A stretch of DNA of 38,486 nucleotides from a virus. Within the stretch, counting starts at the first letter, position 1. Every line of letters begins with the position of its first letter. The DNA lies in IMG/VR virus record IMGVR_UViG_3300017776_000048, positions 1 through 38,486 of that record. One strand, written 5' to 3'. Positions 21,447-28,543 of this stretch are shown here, piece after piece. The notes under the pieces are model-generated. The model ran no database searches. It worked only from the letters and a program-made list of their open reading frames with translations, and was not told the origin of the DNA. Position numbers and translations under genes: made by a program.

Positions 21447-23320
21447 AGAATTTTAAAACCCTCCGCGAAGGAAAAGCCCCAGTAACAGAAATGCATTGCA
21501 AAGATTGCGGTTGTGAACGAGGCAATATTAATCCAGATTGCGATTGTCCTAATGATGGAAGCGCTCCAATAACAGCAAGTCATTGGAAAGAGCAAGCAAA
21601 TGAAAGCATTAATAAAATGAGGCTAATCAATATAATGAAGAAAGCCTCTCCTGCTGCAAAGAAAGCTTTAGAAGCACCATCACGTGTTGATAATAAAGAT
21701 GATAAAAAAGTTAATGAGCTAACTATTGCTGATGTAAACAAAGCAACCGAAAAAGCAAAGAAGCGCCAAGCAAAAGAAAGAGAAACTACTGGAAAGAGTA
21801 GTGTATCTAGTACAGATCTTGCGGCTCGGATGCCTCGTAAAGAAAACGTTCGGTCTGCTGATAAGAAAGCCGAAACATATAGAAAACCAGATGGTAAAAT
21901 GGGTACTCGAATGGTACCAATGGATAAAACTGTTATGACATCTGAGCTTAACAAATCAACTCTTGGTTCATATGTAAAGAAAGCTACGGATCAGCTTGAA
22001 AAAGGTAAAGTAAAGAACGTAAACAAAATAGGTAACAGAGCTGTTGGTATTGATACAGCTACTGATAAAATGCGTAAACGTAAACAATTACCAAAAGTTA
22101 CTAACACTATTAAAGCAGGTAAAGACCAAGAGGTTGAAACTCAAACACAAGAATCAAACCTTAATGAGCTTTCGCCAAAAACAATGGGAAGATATGTTGG
22201 AGCAGCATCTACTTCTTTAAAAACTGCTGCACAGAAAAGCGGTTCTGGAAGCTATGCAACACAAGCAGCAAGGAAAGATCGATATAAAGATCTTAAGACT
22301 GCTACTAAAAGAAAACAAGGCATTGACATGGCTGCTAAGAAATTGAGTAAAGAGTCTGTGAACGAAGCAAGTAAAGAAGGCGCTATTAAAATTATCAAAA
22401 ATAAAGATAATATGGCTCAAGTGCAACGTATGACTAAAGGAAAGTTTGTAAACCACGGTAAACCCTACAAGTCAGCAAAAGATGCAGAAAAGGTTAGAAG
22501 CAGTGGACAACATTCTATGCAGTTTTCACATACCGAAGGTGCTATGAAACGTATGGCTTCTGGCGATGGTATGGCTACATTCAAGAAGAAACCACCAGAG
22601 AAAGAAGAAGCATTCGACGCTAGAGCAATTATGAAAAAAGCAAAAGCGCAAGGCGCCAAACCCGATCAAACAAGCGGAATATTAAGGAGAAATAGTCCTG
22701 CACATAAAGCTGCTGTCAAAAAACACATTGCCAGAATGAAGAGCAATAGACCAGCAAGTAGACCAACAACAGAAGAAACAAAACTAAATGAACTTGCACC
22801 ATTAGTTGCTCTAGGCGCAAGAATGGCTGCAAGTGCCGCTGTGAAAAAAGCAGTCTCCCCACCGCCTCCACCACCTCAGCAAAAAGAAGTGGCAATGGGT
22901 AGAGTAAAAAAGAAACCGTTAGCACCTATTCCTGCTTTAAAAAAAGCAAATATAAAACACACTCATAATCAATCATCGTTTAAAAAGAATAAAACAATGG
23001 TTGGAGTGTCAGATAAAGATTATAATAAAGCAAAAAAAATAGTAGGTAATATGCCTAATGTTATGCTCCATACAGAAATGTCTGATATGGAAAAAACACG
23101 TGCTATGGCAACAAGCGCTGGTCTTAAAACTAAAACAGCTGATCAAAAGAAAAGAGAACGCGACCAGCAAAAGAAGAATGCTGCTAATAGACCAAATCCT
23201 GAAATGTTAGGTGCCGGTAAAACCTTTGATGCAATACGTAATACCGCTAAGAAAGCTGGTAAAGCAGCAGTAGTAGGTGCAGTTGCTGGTGCAGCAGCTT
23301 CTAAAGTAGCAGGGTTCTAA
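21443..23320 (+). CDS. Large basic virion-type protein with repeated modules
   Basis: 625 residues. MKNFKTLREGKAPVTEM fits the capsid-targeting pattern (LRE-G). Residues 19-35 have five Cys (MHCKDCGCERGN ... DCDCP), a likely metal site. Most of the rest is lysine-rich low complexity. Two copies of an LSxKTxGxYV module occur (LNKSTLGSYVKKA near 169 and LSPKTMGRYVGAA near 243) with a downstream basic partner (GIDTATDKM, GIDMAAKKLS). A PPPPPP linker lies near 475. The C-terminus is Ala/Gly-rich and helical (KAAVVGAVAGAAASKVAGF), perhaps membrane-active. It looks like an internal head protein that binds DNA. The longest gene of the operon. Confidence 0.78.
   Translation: MKNFKTLREGKAPVTEMHCKDCGCERGNINPDCDCPNDGSAPITASHWKEQANESINKMRLINIMKKASPAAKKALEAPSRVDNKDDKKVNELTIADVNKATEKAKKRQAKERETTGKSSVSSTDLAARMPRKENVRSADKKAETYRKPDGKMGTRMVPMDKTVMTSELNKSTLGSYVKKATDQLEKGKVKNVNKIGNRAVGIDTATDKMRKRKQLPKVTNTIKAGKDQEVETQTQESNLNELSPKTMGRYVGAASTSLKTAAQKSGSGSYATQAARKDRYKDLKTATKRKQGIDMAAKKLSKESVNEASKEGAIKIIKNKDNMAQVQRMTKGKFVNHGKPYKSAKDAEKVRSSGQHSMQFSHTEGAMKRMASGDGMATFKKKPPEKEEAFDARAIMKKAKAQGAKPDQTSGILRRNSPAHKAAVKKHIARMKSNRPASRPTTEETKLNELAPLVALGARMAASAAVKKAVSPPPPPPQQKEVAMGRVKKKPLAPIPALKKANIKHTHNQSSFKKNKTMVGVSDKDYNKAKKIVGNMPNVMLHTEMSDMEKTRAMATSAGLKTKTADQKKRERDQQKKNAANRPNPEMLGAGKTFDAIRNTAKKAGKAAVVGAVAGAAASKVAGF
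21947..22073 (+). repeat. LSKKTxGSYxKKA module, copy 1
   Basis: Encodes LNKSTLGSYVKKATDQLEKG followed by GNRAVGIDTATDKM. A protein-level repeat, one of three in the late operon. Confidence 0.7.
22169..22349 (+). repeat. LSKKTxGSYxKKA module, copy 2
   Basis: Encodes LSPKTMGRYVGAASTSLKTA and, after a basic stretch, RKQGIDMAAKKLS. Same protein as copy 1. Confidence 0.72.
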
Positions 23321-23321
23321 A

Positions 23322-23555
23322 ATGCAATCATTTAGAATATTCAGCGAAAAGAAAAGCGAAACCTGGGAACAGGGTTACGAGCGCAGGGTTGTAAAAACAA
23401 CTGATCCAGAACATAAAGATGATGGATACAACTGGCGTATTAAAGGTAAAGAGCGAGATAATATTTCTATTAAATTATATAAAGAAAAACCATCAAAGAA
23501 AGAATTTGACAACCAGATGCGTAGAGTTGCTGGTCACGAGTTCGGGAGTCAATAA
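23322..23555 (+). CDS. Small virion-type basic protein
   Basis: 77 residues. MQSFRIFSEKKSE resembles the capsid-targeting start (FSE, not a perfect (L/I)XE). The rest is charged, with YNWRIKGKERDNISIKLYKEK and a C-terminal FDNQMRRVAGHEFG. ATG lies directly after the previous stop. No family recognised. Confidence 0.68.
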   Translation: MQSFRIFSEKKSETWEQGYERRVVKTTDPEHKDDGYNWRIKGKERDNISIKLYKEKPSKKEFDNQMRRVAGHEFGSQ

Positions 23556-24010
23556 TGGAATCGTTTAAAGAATATAAAGACCTCAATGCCATGACGCTAA
23601 GTAAAGCGATGGTAAGCAAGTCAGGTATTAATCCTGTAATTAAAAAAGACATGCCTAAGCTAAAAACTGATTTGGCTGCTTTACGTGCTCGCTTAGATGG
23701 AAAAAAACCAGATGAGAAAGTACAAAAAGAAGAGAAGGATTCCCGTCTTGCGAAAGCAGGTGTATCAGGGTTTAATAAAGCAAAGAAGACACCAGGCCAT
23801 AAAACTAAGTCGCATATTGTTGTGGCTAAGCAAGGTGATAAGGTTAAAACTATTCGCTTTGGTCAGCAAGGTGTTAAGGGTGCAGGAAGTGCACCTAAAT
23901 CAGATAAAGATAAAGCGCGTAAGAAAAGTTATTACGCACGTCATAACGCACAAGACTCCTCGCCGGATAAAATGTCTGCTCGTTACTGGTCACACAAAGT
24001 TAAGTGGTAA
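23555..24010 (+). CDS. Virion-type basic protein, DUF5872-like C-terminus
   Basis: 151 residues. MESFKEYKDLNAM resembles the capsid-targeting start but lacks the (L/I)XE cleavage site. The last 85 residues contain KVKTIRFGQQGVKGAG, KARKKSYYARHN and MSARYWSHKVKW, which I recall as a conserved phage domain (possibly DUF5872). Strongly basic. The motif RKSYYARH...YWSHKVKW has the look of a nucleic-acid-binding element. Function unknown. Confidence 0.75.
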   Translation: MESFKEYKDLNAMTLSKAMVSKSGINPVIKKDMPKLKTDLAALRARLDGKKPDEKVQKEEKDSRLAKAGVSGFNKAKKTPGHKTKSHIVVAKQGDKVKTIRFGQQGVKGAGSAPKSDKDKARKKSYYARHNAQDSSPDKMSARYWSHKVKW

Positions 24011-24020
24011 GGACATAAAT

Positions 24021-24293
24021 ATGCCTGATACCGCTCGCCTAAATAGAATTGAAGAGAAGATTGACAAAATGTCAGAAGCCATTATTCAAATGGCGCGCAT
24101 GGAGGCAAAGATCGATAATTATGAAAAATACAGAGATGAATCATGGAAACGTATGAATCGTTTCTCAGAGAAACTCGATCAGATTGAAAAGAAAGTAGAT
24201 GATAACCATAGAACAGTATCGACCATAAATCGATTGTTCTGGGTAGTATTAATAGCATCGGCCGGTGCTATCGCAACAAACTTATGGATGTAA
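24021..24293 (+). CDS. Coiled-coil protein with C-terminal membrane anchor
   Basis: 90 residues; RBS AAGGA 7 bases before ATG 24021. Residues 1-68 are a helical coiled coil (RIEEKIDKMSEAIIQMARME), then one transmembrane helix (LFWVVLIASAGAIATNLW) at the very C-terminus. This design is common among small phage membrane proteins (holin-like or spanin-related), but no family can be assigned. No capsid-targeting-like start, unlike its neighbours. Confidence 0.73.
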   Translation: MPDTARLNRIEEKIDKMSEAIIQMARMEAKIDNYEKYRDESWKRMNRFSEKLDQIEKKVDDNHRTVSTINRLFWVVLIASAGAIATNLWM

Positions 24294-24303
24294 GGAACAC
24301 CAA

Positions 24304-25083
24304 ATGAAAACCGAAGACATAAAAAATATGGCACTGGCTTGGGCGAAAGTACAAGAGGGTGCTGCAGAAGAAGCTGCTAAACCAGTAGAAGAAGGCAAAA
24401 TACCGCCTGCACTTCAAGCCTATATGGACAAAAAGAATGGCAAGAAATCCGATGATAAAGAGGATGACGGCGAAAAGAAAAAAGGTAAAATGGATGCTGT
24501 TGGTAAAGAAGACGGCGACATTGATAACGATGGCGACAAAGATGATACAGATTCATATTTGGCAAATCGTCGGAAAGCTATCAAAAAGAATATGAAGAAA
24601 GAATCAGTTGAAGTTGATGAAGCTGCAACCGCAACTCAGAAACCAAACAACGGTCAAGCAATGGACCAAGGTCTTTCTCCAAATGCTAAAAAAGAAATGG
24701 CTAACAAAACACCAATGCCTGACATGGTTGATGCACCTTCTGTTAATAAGAAATCCTTTGATGCAATGCGTAACTCTGGAAAGACTGCTCCAAAGCGTAG
24801 CGCAGACAATGCTGCCGGTGATAAAGCAATTAAACCATCTGCTACTCCAGTTAAAATGGAAGTTAAAACTGAAGAGACAGAAGTCAAAGAGCTTTCAAAA
24901 AAAACTATGGGTTCATATATAAAGAGAGCTACAAGTGATAACGCTGTTAATAATATGGCAAAAGGTATGGCCATCACAACTAATGATAAAAAAATGGGTG
25001 ACCAGGCGACAAAATTAGCTAGAAAAAGAAAAGCTGGAATTGCAACAGCGGCAGATAAACTATCAGCTAGCTACAAATACTAA
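24304..25083 (+). CDS. Virion-type acidic/basic protein with Ca-binding motif and repeat module
   Basis: 259 residues; RBS AAGGA. The N-terminus MKTEDIKNMALAWAKVQEGA may be a variant targeting sequence (VQE-G). KIPPALQAYMDKKNGKK is followed by EDGDIDNDGDKDDTDSYL, a calcium-binding loop of the DxDNDGDxD type, and a basic RRKAIKKNMKK. The C-terminus carries the third LSKKTMGSYIKRA module with RKRKAGIATAADKLS. Last gene of the late virion-type operon. Function unknown; a head-internal or scaffold-type protein is plausible. Confidence 0.75.
   Translation: MKTEDIKNMALAWAKVQEGAAEEAAKPVEEGKIPPALQAYMDKKNGKKSDDKEDDGEKKKGKMDAVGKEDGDIDNDGDKDDTDSYLANRRKAIKKNMKKESVEVDEAATATQKPNNGQAMDQGLSPNAKKEMANKTPMPDMVDAPSVNKKSFDAMRNSGKTAPKRSADNAAGDKAIKPSATPVKMEVKTEETEVKELSKKTMGSYIKRATSDNAVNNMAKGMAITTNDKKMGDQATKLARKRKAGIATAADKLSASYKY
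24892..25070 (+). repeat. LSKKTxGSYxKKA module, copy 3
   Basis: Encodes LSKKTMGSYIKRATSDNAVN and RKRKAGIATAADKLS, in a different protein from copies 1 and 2 but with the same order and spacing as copy 2. Confidence 0.72.
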
Positions 25084-25102
25084 CTGGAAAGTTATTACTT
25101 GA

Positions 25103-25468
25103 ATGGATAATGATTTACTAGAAGAAGATCTAGTAAAGTTTGCAGCGAAACATTACTACTCTCCAAAGGGTAGAATAGATCCTGAAGAATTTTATGATGA
25201 TTTGAAACGGTTTAGATATATTAAGCGTTTGGTTAATCGATACCTGGAAACAGGAAATCTATCTGAACGCTTAATTCTTAATCACCTCATTGTTATATTT
25301 AATGTATTAGGAAATTATGCTGCTCTTAGAATTATGGGTATGAAGCTTGAAGACGAACACTGGAAGGTAATCAAACCTTTCTTAAAATACTTATCGTATA
25401 TAAGGTCTGATCAATTGAAAGATGTTAAACCAGATCCAGAAGTTACAAAAAGATTAAAGAGGATATAA
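25103..25468 (+). CDS. Conserved T4-type hypothetical protein
   Basis: 121 residues, all-helical by pattern. The text LLEEDLVKFAAKHYYSP, DLKRFRYIKRLVNRY and LSERLILNHLIVIFNVLG I recall as a small protein conserved among T4-type marine phages, function unknown. Abuts 25468 (TAATG). The next gene is also of that group, so these two are part of a conserved core and not cargo. Confidence 0.75.
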   Translation: MDNDLLEEDLVKFAAKHYYSPKGRIDPEEFYDDLKRFRYIKRLVNRYLETGNLSERLILNHLIVIFNVLGNYAALRIMGMKLEDEHWKVIKPFLKYLSYIRSDQLKDVKPDPEVTKRLKRI

Positions 25469-26052
25469 TGGGAATTCTTAAAAGAGCAGGTGATCTACTT
25501 TATACGTTCAGATTTCTGACGCTATTAGTAACACCTTTTGATAAAACAAAAGCTTTTGAAGAAGGCATCATTGATGCAGACGGTAAGCGTATTAAGACAT
25601 ACAAAAAAGGTACTGAAGCGTATAAAGAATATTATACACCCTTCCACCGGCTGGTGTTTAATGTAAAACGACTTATGTCAAAGGTTCCTGGTGGCGGCAG
25701 TCGTCTTGCTTCATATGCAGCAGCACTTTATCTTATTAAAGAAAACTATTCAATTTCCGAAAAGAAACTATTAAAAGACTTACAAGAAGCAGGTATTGAT
25801 TCAACTGATTTACTTGCCGAAGAAAACAATTGGTTTGTACATGAGAATAATGATTTAGCTAAAGGTTTGTATAAACTAAAGTTTGAAAAAATTGCACATC
25901 CATTTGATATGCCGGTTATGCCTGGTGATAAAGTAAGAGTTGAAGAAGATATACAACCTTGCGGTGAAATGTTTGGTATCAATATATACGAAGCAAAACA
26001 CGTAAGATCAAATACAAAAGTATATGTAACATCAATGGAACTCCTGAGGTGA
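25468..26052 (+). CDS. Conserved T4-type hypothetical protein
   Basis: 194 residues. RFLTLLVTPFDKTKAFEEGI then FHRLVFNVKRLMSKVPGG form the conserved-looking N-terminal half. The C-terminal part has MPVMPGDKVRVEEDIQPCGEM and ends in a beta-rich TKVYVTSMELL. I recall homologues next to the preceding gene in other T4-type marine phages (not checked). The GTG start of the next gene overlaps its TGA stop. Function unknown. Confidence 0.75.
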   Translation: MGILKRAGDLLYTFRFLTLLVTPFDKTKAFEEGIIDADGKRIKTYKKGTEAYKEYYTPFHRLVFNVKRLMSKVPGGGSRLASYAAALYLIKENYSISEKKLLKDLQEAGIDSTDLLAEENNWFVHENNDLAKGLYKLKFEKIAHPFDMPVMPGDKVRVEEDIQPCGEMFGINIYEAKHVRSNTKVYVTSMELLR

Positions 26053-26801
26053 GACTTTATTTTAATGGGTGCTCGCATACTGTAGGAGTATGTTCTGGCA
26101 TGTATGATATAGAACAAACTTATCCTTCCAAACTATCACGCAAATTTAACGCTGCTTTTATTAATTCAGCTTCTCCTCGATCATCTAATGACAGAATACT
26201 TCGAACTACAGTAGAAGATATATGCTCTTTAGGTTATTCGCCAGACGTTGCAATTATTCAATGGAGTTATTACGATCGATTTGAAACTCCTTTAATGCTA
26301 AATGAATATGCTGAAAACGTTAAAGGCTGGAAAAATAATAGATTACGAGAACTTGAATGGAAACAGTATGGGCCGTGGATACAACTTTACCGTGGAGAAG
26401 AAAACGAAATATTCCACGAGTTTGTTGATAAGAACAAAACAAACGCAATTAACTCTTTCTTATCTAAAGTTATATTGCTCGACACATTTCTATTGTCTCA
26501 CAATATAAGACCGGTACATATGTTCTTTCCTGCAACAAAGATAATGAAGAACAACCCGATCATTCAATCTTTGCTAGCACAGTGTGATACTGATAACTTT
26601 TTTAATAGTCCGTTTTTAGGCGTAGAAAGTTGTTTAGATGAAAACGAATTTGCCCGAGGTGAGGATAATCATTTCTTAGAAGAAGCACATACATTTTTAG
26701 CGGATTCTCTTGAAAACTTTATATTAAATAACATTCCTTTACAGTTTAATAAACAAAATAATATAAATAGAGAAGAGCGCATGTATGTGTATCCGGGATG
26801 A
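26049..26801 (+). CDS. SGNH-hydrolase-like protein
   Basis: 250 residues from GTG 26049, which overlaps the previous stop as GTGA. Block I is LYFNGCSHTVG (Ser9), the Gly/Asn block is SASPRSSNDRI, the third strand VAIIQWSYYDRFE and the C-terminal DNHFLEEAH supplies Asp/His. Related in layout to the two proteins at 8662 and 9531, though divergent and in a late context. The late promoter for the next gene lies inside its 3' end. Substrate unknown. Confidence 0.77.
   Translation: MRLYFNGCSHTVGVCSGMYDIEQTYPSKLSRKFNAAFINSASPRSSNDRILRTTVEDICSLGYSPDVAIIQWSYYDRFETPLMLNEYAENVKGWKNNRLRELEWKQYGPWIQLYRGEENEIFHEFVDKNKTNAINSFLSKVILLDTFLLSHNIRPVHMFFPATKIMKNNPIIQSLLAQCDTDNFFNSPFLGVESCLDENEFARGEDNHFLEEAHTFLADSLENFILNNIPLQFNKQNNINREERMYVYPG
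26762..26770 (+). promoter_or_regulatory. T4-type late promoter TATAAATAG (intragenic)
   Basis: Perfect TATAAATAG inside the 3' end of the SGNH gene, 46 bases before ATG 26817. Would drive the P-loop kinase and the spanins. Confidence 0.65.
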
Positions 26802-26816
26802 ATAGGAGCTACTCAA

Positions 26817-27650
26817 ATGATTAACGAAGGCCGGAATGATCCGTCAATATTCAAAGCAGTCTTCTTGGCTGGTGGACCTGGCTCCGGTAAATCATTTATC
26901 GTAGGTAAAACATCACTCATTCCACTTGGATTTAAACTTGTAAACTCTGATCCTTTTTTTGAACGTGGTTTAAAGAAGGCTGGATTAACAATGGATCCGA
27001 AAGCAATTTATTCACCAAAAGGACAAGAGGTACGCACTAAAGCGAAAGTTGCTACAAAGAAACAACTATCAGGCTATATTGATGGTCGTCTTGGTTTAGT
27101 TATCGATGGTACAGGCAAAGACTTCAAAAAGATTAAAGCGCAGGCAGATCAATTGCTGCGACTTGGATATGATGTTGCTATGATCTTTGTTAATACAAAT
27201 GAAACTACTGCACTGAAAAGAAATCAAGACCGAGACCGCTCGCTTCCTGATAAGCAAGTATCAGCTATGTGGAAAGAAGTACAGAACAATTTAGGTATGT
27301 TCCAGGGGTATTTCCAGCCACAGTTTTTTGTTATAGATAATTCAGTAGGAAGTAATTACCAAAAACAATCTATGACTACATATAAAAGAATAATGACATG
27401 GGCAAAGAAACTACCAACAAATCAAAAAGTAAAAACATGGATGGCATCAACAGCACCAAGTGCTAAATTAAAAGAAGATGCACCAGCGGTAAATACTGGC
27501 TCTATTCCGAATCCTGCTGTTACTGCAATGGGACCGAGAAAGAAAAAGAAGAAAAATGGGTACGAAGCAATTCAAGTATCCGACCGAAGATATAAAGCTG
27601 GTAAGACTGTTTTATTGTCTCGGTTTAAAAGATATATGGCGGACAACTAA
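26817..27650 (+). CDS. P-loop kinase-like protein (zeta-toxin/PNK-like)
   Basis: 277 residues; RBS AGGAGCT. Begins MINEGRND, a minimal INE-G site like that of 21219. Walker A GGPGSGKSF (19-27), then LVNSDPFFERGL, a lid/substrate-type region with LVIDGTGKDF, DVAMIFVNTNETTALKRNQDRDRS (Arg-rich), as in zeta-toxin and polynucleotide-kinase-type P-loop proteins. The C-terminus is basic (KKKKKNGYEAIQVSDRRYK). Substrate could be a nucleotide, RNA end or UDP-sugar. Late promoter and position before lysis genes suggest a virion or lysis-time role. Confidence 0.82.
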   Translation: MINEGRNDPSIFKAVFLAGGPGSGKSFIVGKTSLIPLGFKLVNSDPFFERGLKKAGLTMDPKAIYSPKGQEVRTKAKVATKKQLSGYIDGRLGLVIDGTGKDFKKIKAQADQLLRLGYDVAMIFVNTNETTALKRNQDRDRSLPDKQVSAMWKEVQNNLGMFQGYFQPQFFVIDNSVGSNYQKQSMTTYKRIMTWAKKLPTNQKVKTWMASTAPSAKLKEDAPAVNTGSIPNPAVTAMGPRKKKKKNGYEAIQVSDRRYKAGKTVLLSRFKRYMADN

Positions 27651-28162
27651 TGGCTAAACTATATTTAATGTTCATCGTCCTGGGATTACTTGGCGGTGTG
27701 GGTTACGGCGCATATTCGTATTATATAACAACTCAGGCAACAATTGCTACATTAAGAACTAATAATGCAAAACTTGAAGTTGCACTTGAAACTGCTACAG
27801 AGAGCCTTGAAACTATGCAAGCAACTGTAGAGAAAACAAACAAACTAAATAAAGAACTCCAGAGTGATCTGCAAGCAGCGGAGGCTTATAGTGATGAACT
27901 ACGATCTAAATTTTCAAGATTGAATCTGGTTCAAGAAGCACTCAGAGACAGTGAGATATTGGAAGGAAAGATGAATGGAGCAACAGCAAATCTATGGCGT
28001 GAAATCATGGGGGAAAGCGGTAGTAGTGATGGTGCTAGCCGGCCTCTTCCTGGGTGGCTGCAGTCTAAGGGGGACGCCGGAAGCGGAGATCAAAGTAGTA
28101 ACGAAGATAGTTCCGACGACGATACCGACAGTAGCGCAGCCAAAACCGATACAGCTGAATGA
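27650..28162 (+). CDS. Inner-membrane spanin (Rz-like)
   Basis: 170 residues. N-terminal transmembrane helix (4-26, LYLMFIVLGLLGGVGYGAYSYY), then a coiled coil (about 35-110, LRTNNAKLEVALETATESLE ... LQSDLQAAEAYSDELR). The C-terminal third is low-complexity Ser/Asp/Gly-rich, as expected where another gene is overprinted. The overlapping downstream lipoprotein is the matching outer spanin, which makes the assignment. No endolysin or holin is seen next to it. Confidence 0.8.
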   Translation: MAKLYLMFIVLGLLGGVGYGAYSYYITTQATIATLRTNNAKLEVALETATESLETMQATVEKTNKLNKELQSDLQAAEAYSDELRSKFSRLNLVQEALRDSEILEGKMNGATANLWREIMGESGSSDGASRPLPGWLQSKGDAGSGDQSSNEDSSDDDTDSSAAKTDTAE

Positions 28163-28382
28163 CACCCGCGTATGGGTAGTTACTGCTGAAAAGTTAGATC
28201 AGTTCATTGCTGACTTTAAAGAGCAGTATGGCGAGGTAGCATTCGTTGCTCTGTCTATGCGTGACTATGAAAACCTAGCATTAAATATAGGTGATCTGAA
28301 ACGCTACATCAATCAACAAAAAGAAATCATAGTGTACTATGAAAAAGCTGTAACTGATGATAAAGTCACACCTGAAAAATAA
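27975..28382 (+). CDS. Outer-membrane spanin lipoprotein (Rz1-like)
   Basis: 135 residues in another frame of 27650-28162 (188-base overlap). The signal VVVMVLAGLFLGGC has a lipobox (LGGC, Cys29), so the mature protein starts CSLRGTPEAE and is lipid-anchored in the outer membrane. The periplasmic part is beta/helix mixed with a Pro-rich linker (VPTTIPTVAQPKPIQ). GGAAGGAAAG upstream of ATG 27975 can serve as RBS; GTG 27999 is a shorter alternative. It is larger than classical Rz1 (about 60). Together with the inner spanin it would fuse the membranes at lysis. Confidence 0.8.
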   Translation: MEQQQIYGVKSWGKAVVVMVLAGLFLGGCSLRGTPEAEIKVVTKIVPTTIPTVAQPKPIQLNDTRVWVVTAEKLDQFIADFKEQYGEVAFVALSMRDYENLALNIGDLKRYINQQKEIIVYYEKAVTDDKVTPEK

Positions 28383-28428
28383 ACACCAAATACAGTAAAA
28401 AAAACTTCAATAATATCGAAATAAGCTG

Positions 28429-28457
28429 TTTACAAGGTTTCCGTTTTGATATATAAT
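28429..28457 (+). promoter_or_regulatory. Sigma70-type promoter of nrdBA
   Basis: TTTACA (28429-28434), 17-nt spacer, TATAAT (28452-28457). No TGn extension (the preceding bases are ATA). Placed 87 bases before nrdB, leaving a long leader. Confidence 0.88.
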
Positions 28458-28463
28458 ATTAAT

Positions 28464-28543
28464 AATCAAAATACACAGAAGCCTACAGTTTAGCCTGAAT
28501 AGCCTTATCCAGGTGGCACTGTTTTATACGCCGGAGAACCCAT
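28464..28543 (+). other. Long nrdB leader, possibly structured
   Basis: About 80 bases of untranslated leader, much longer than others here. AGCCT recurs three times (28480, 28492 and 28501 regions), and ACAGT (about 28485-28489) can pair with ACTGT (about 28518-28522), with GCC/GGC inside. The RBS GGAGAA (28533-28538) follows. I do not recognise a known riboswitch or an NrdR box; regulation is a guess. Confidence 0.35.

Noticed and set aside
21580-21954. 124-codon frame on the - strand
   Set aside because: Antisense of lysine-rich coding sequence gives Ser/Phe/Leu-rich frames by chance; several such frames occur under this operon.
23697-24020. Upstream extension of the coiled-coil gene in another frame of 23555-24010
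   Set aside because: Very basic frame opposite a well-supported gene; AAGGA before ATG 24021 marks the real start.
24014-24022. CATAAATAT as a late promoter
   Set aside because: Overlaps the ATG of the gene it would serve and differs from the TATAAATAG consensus.
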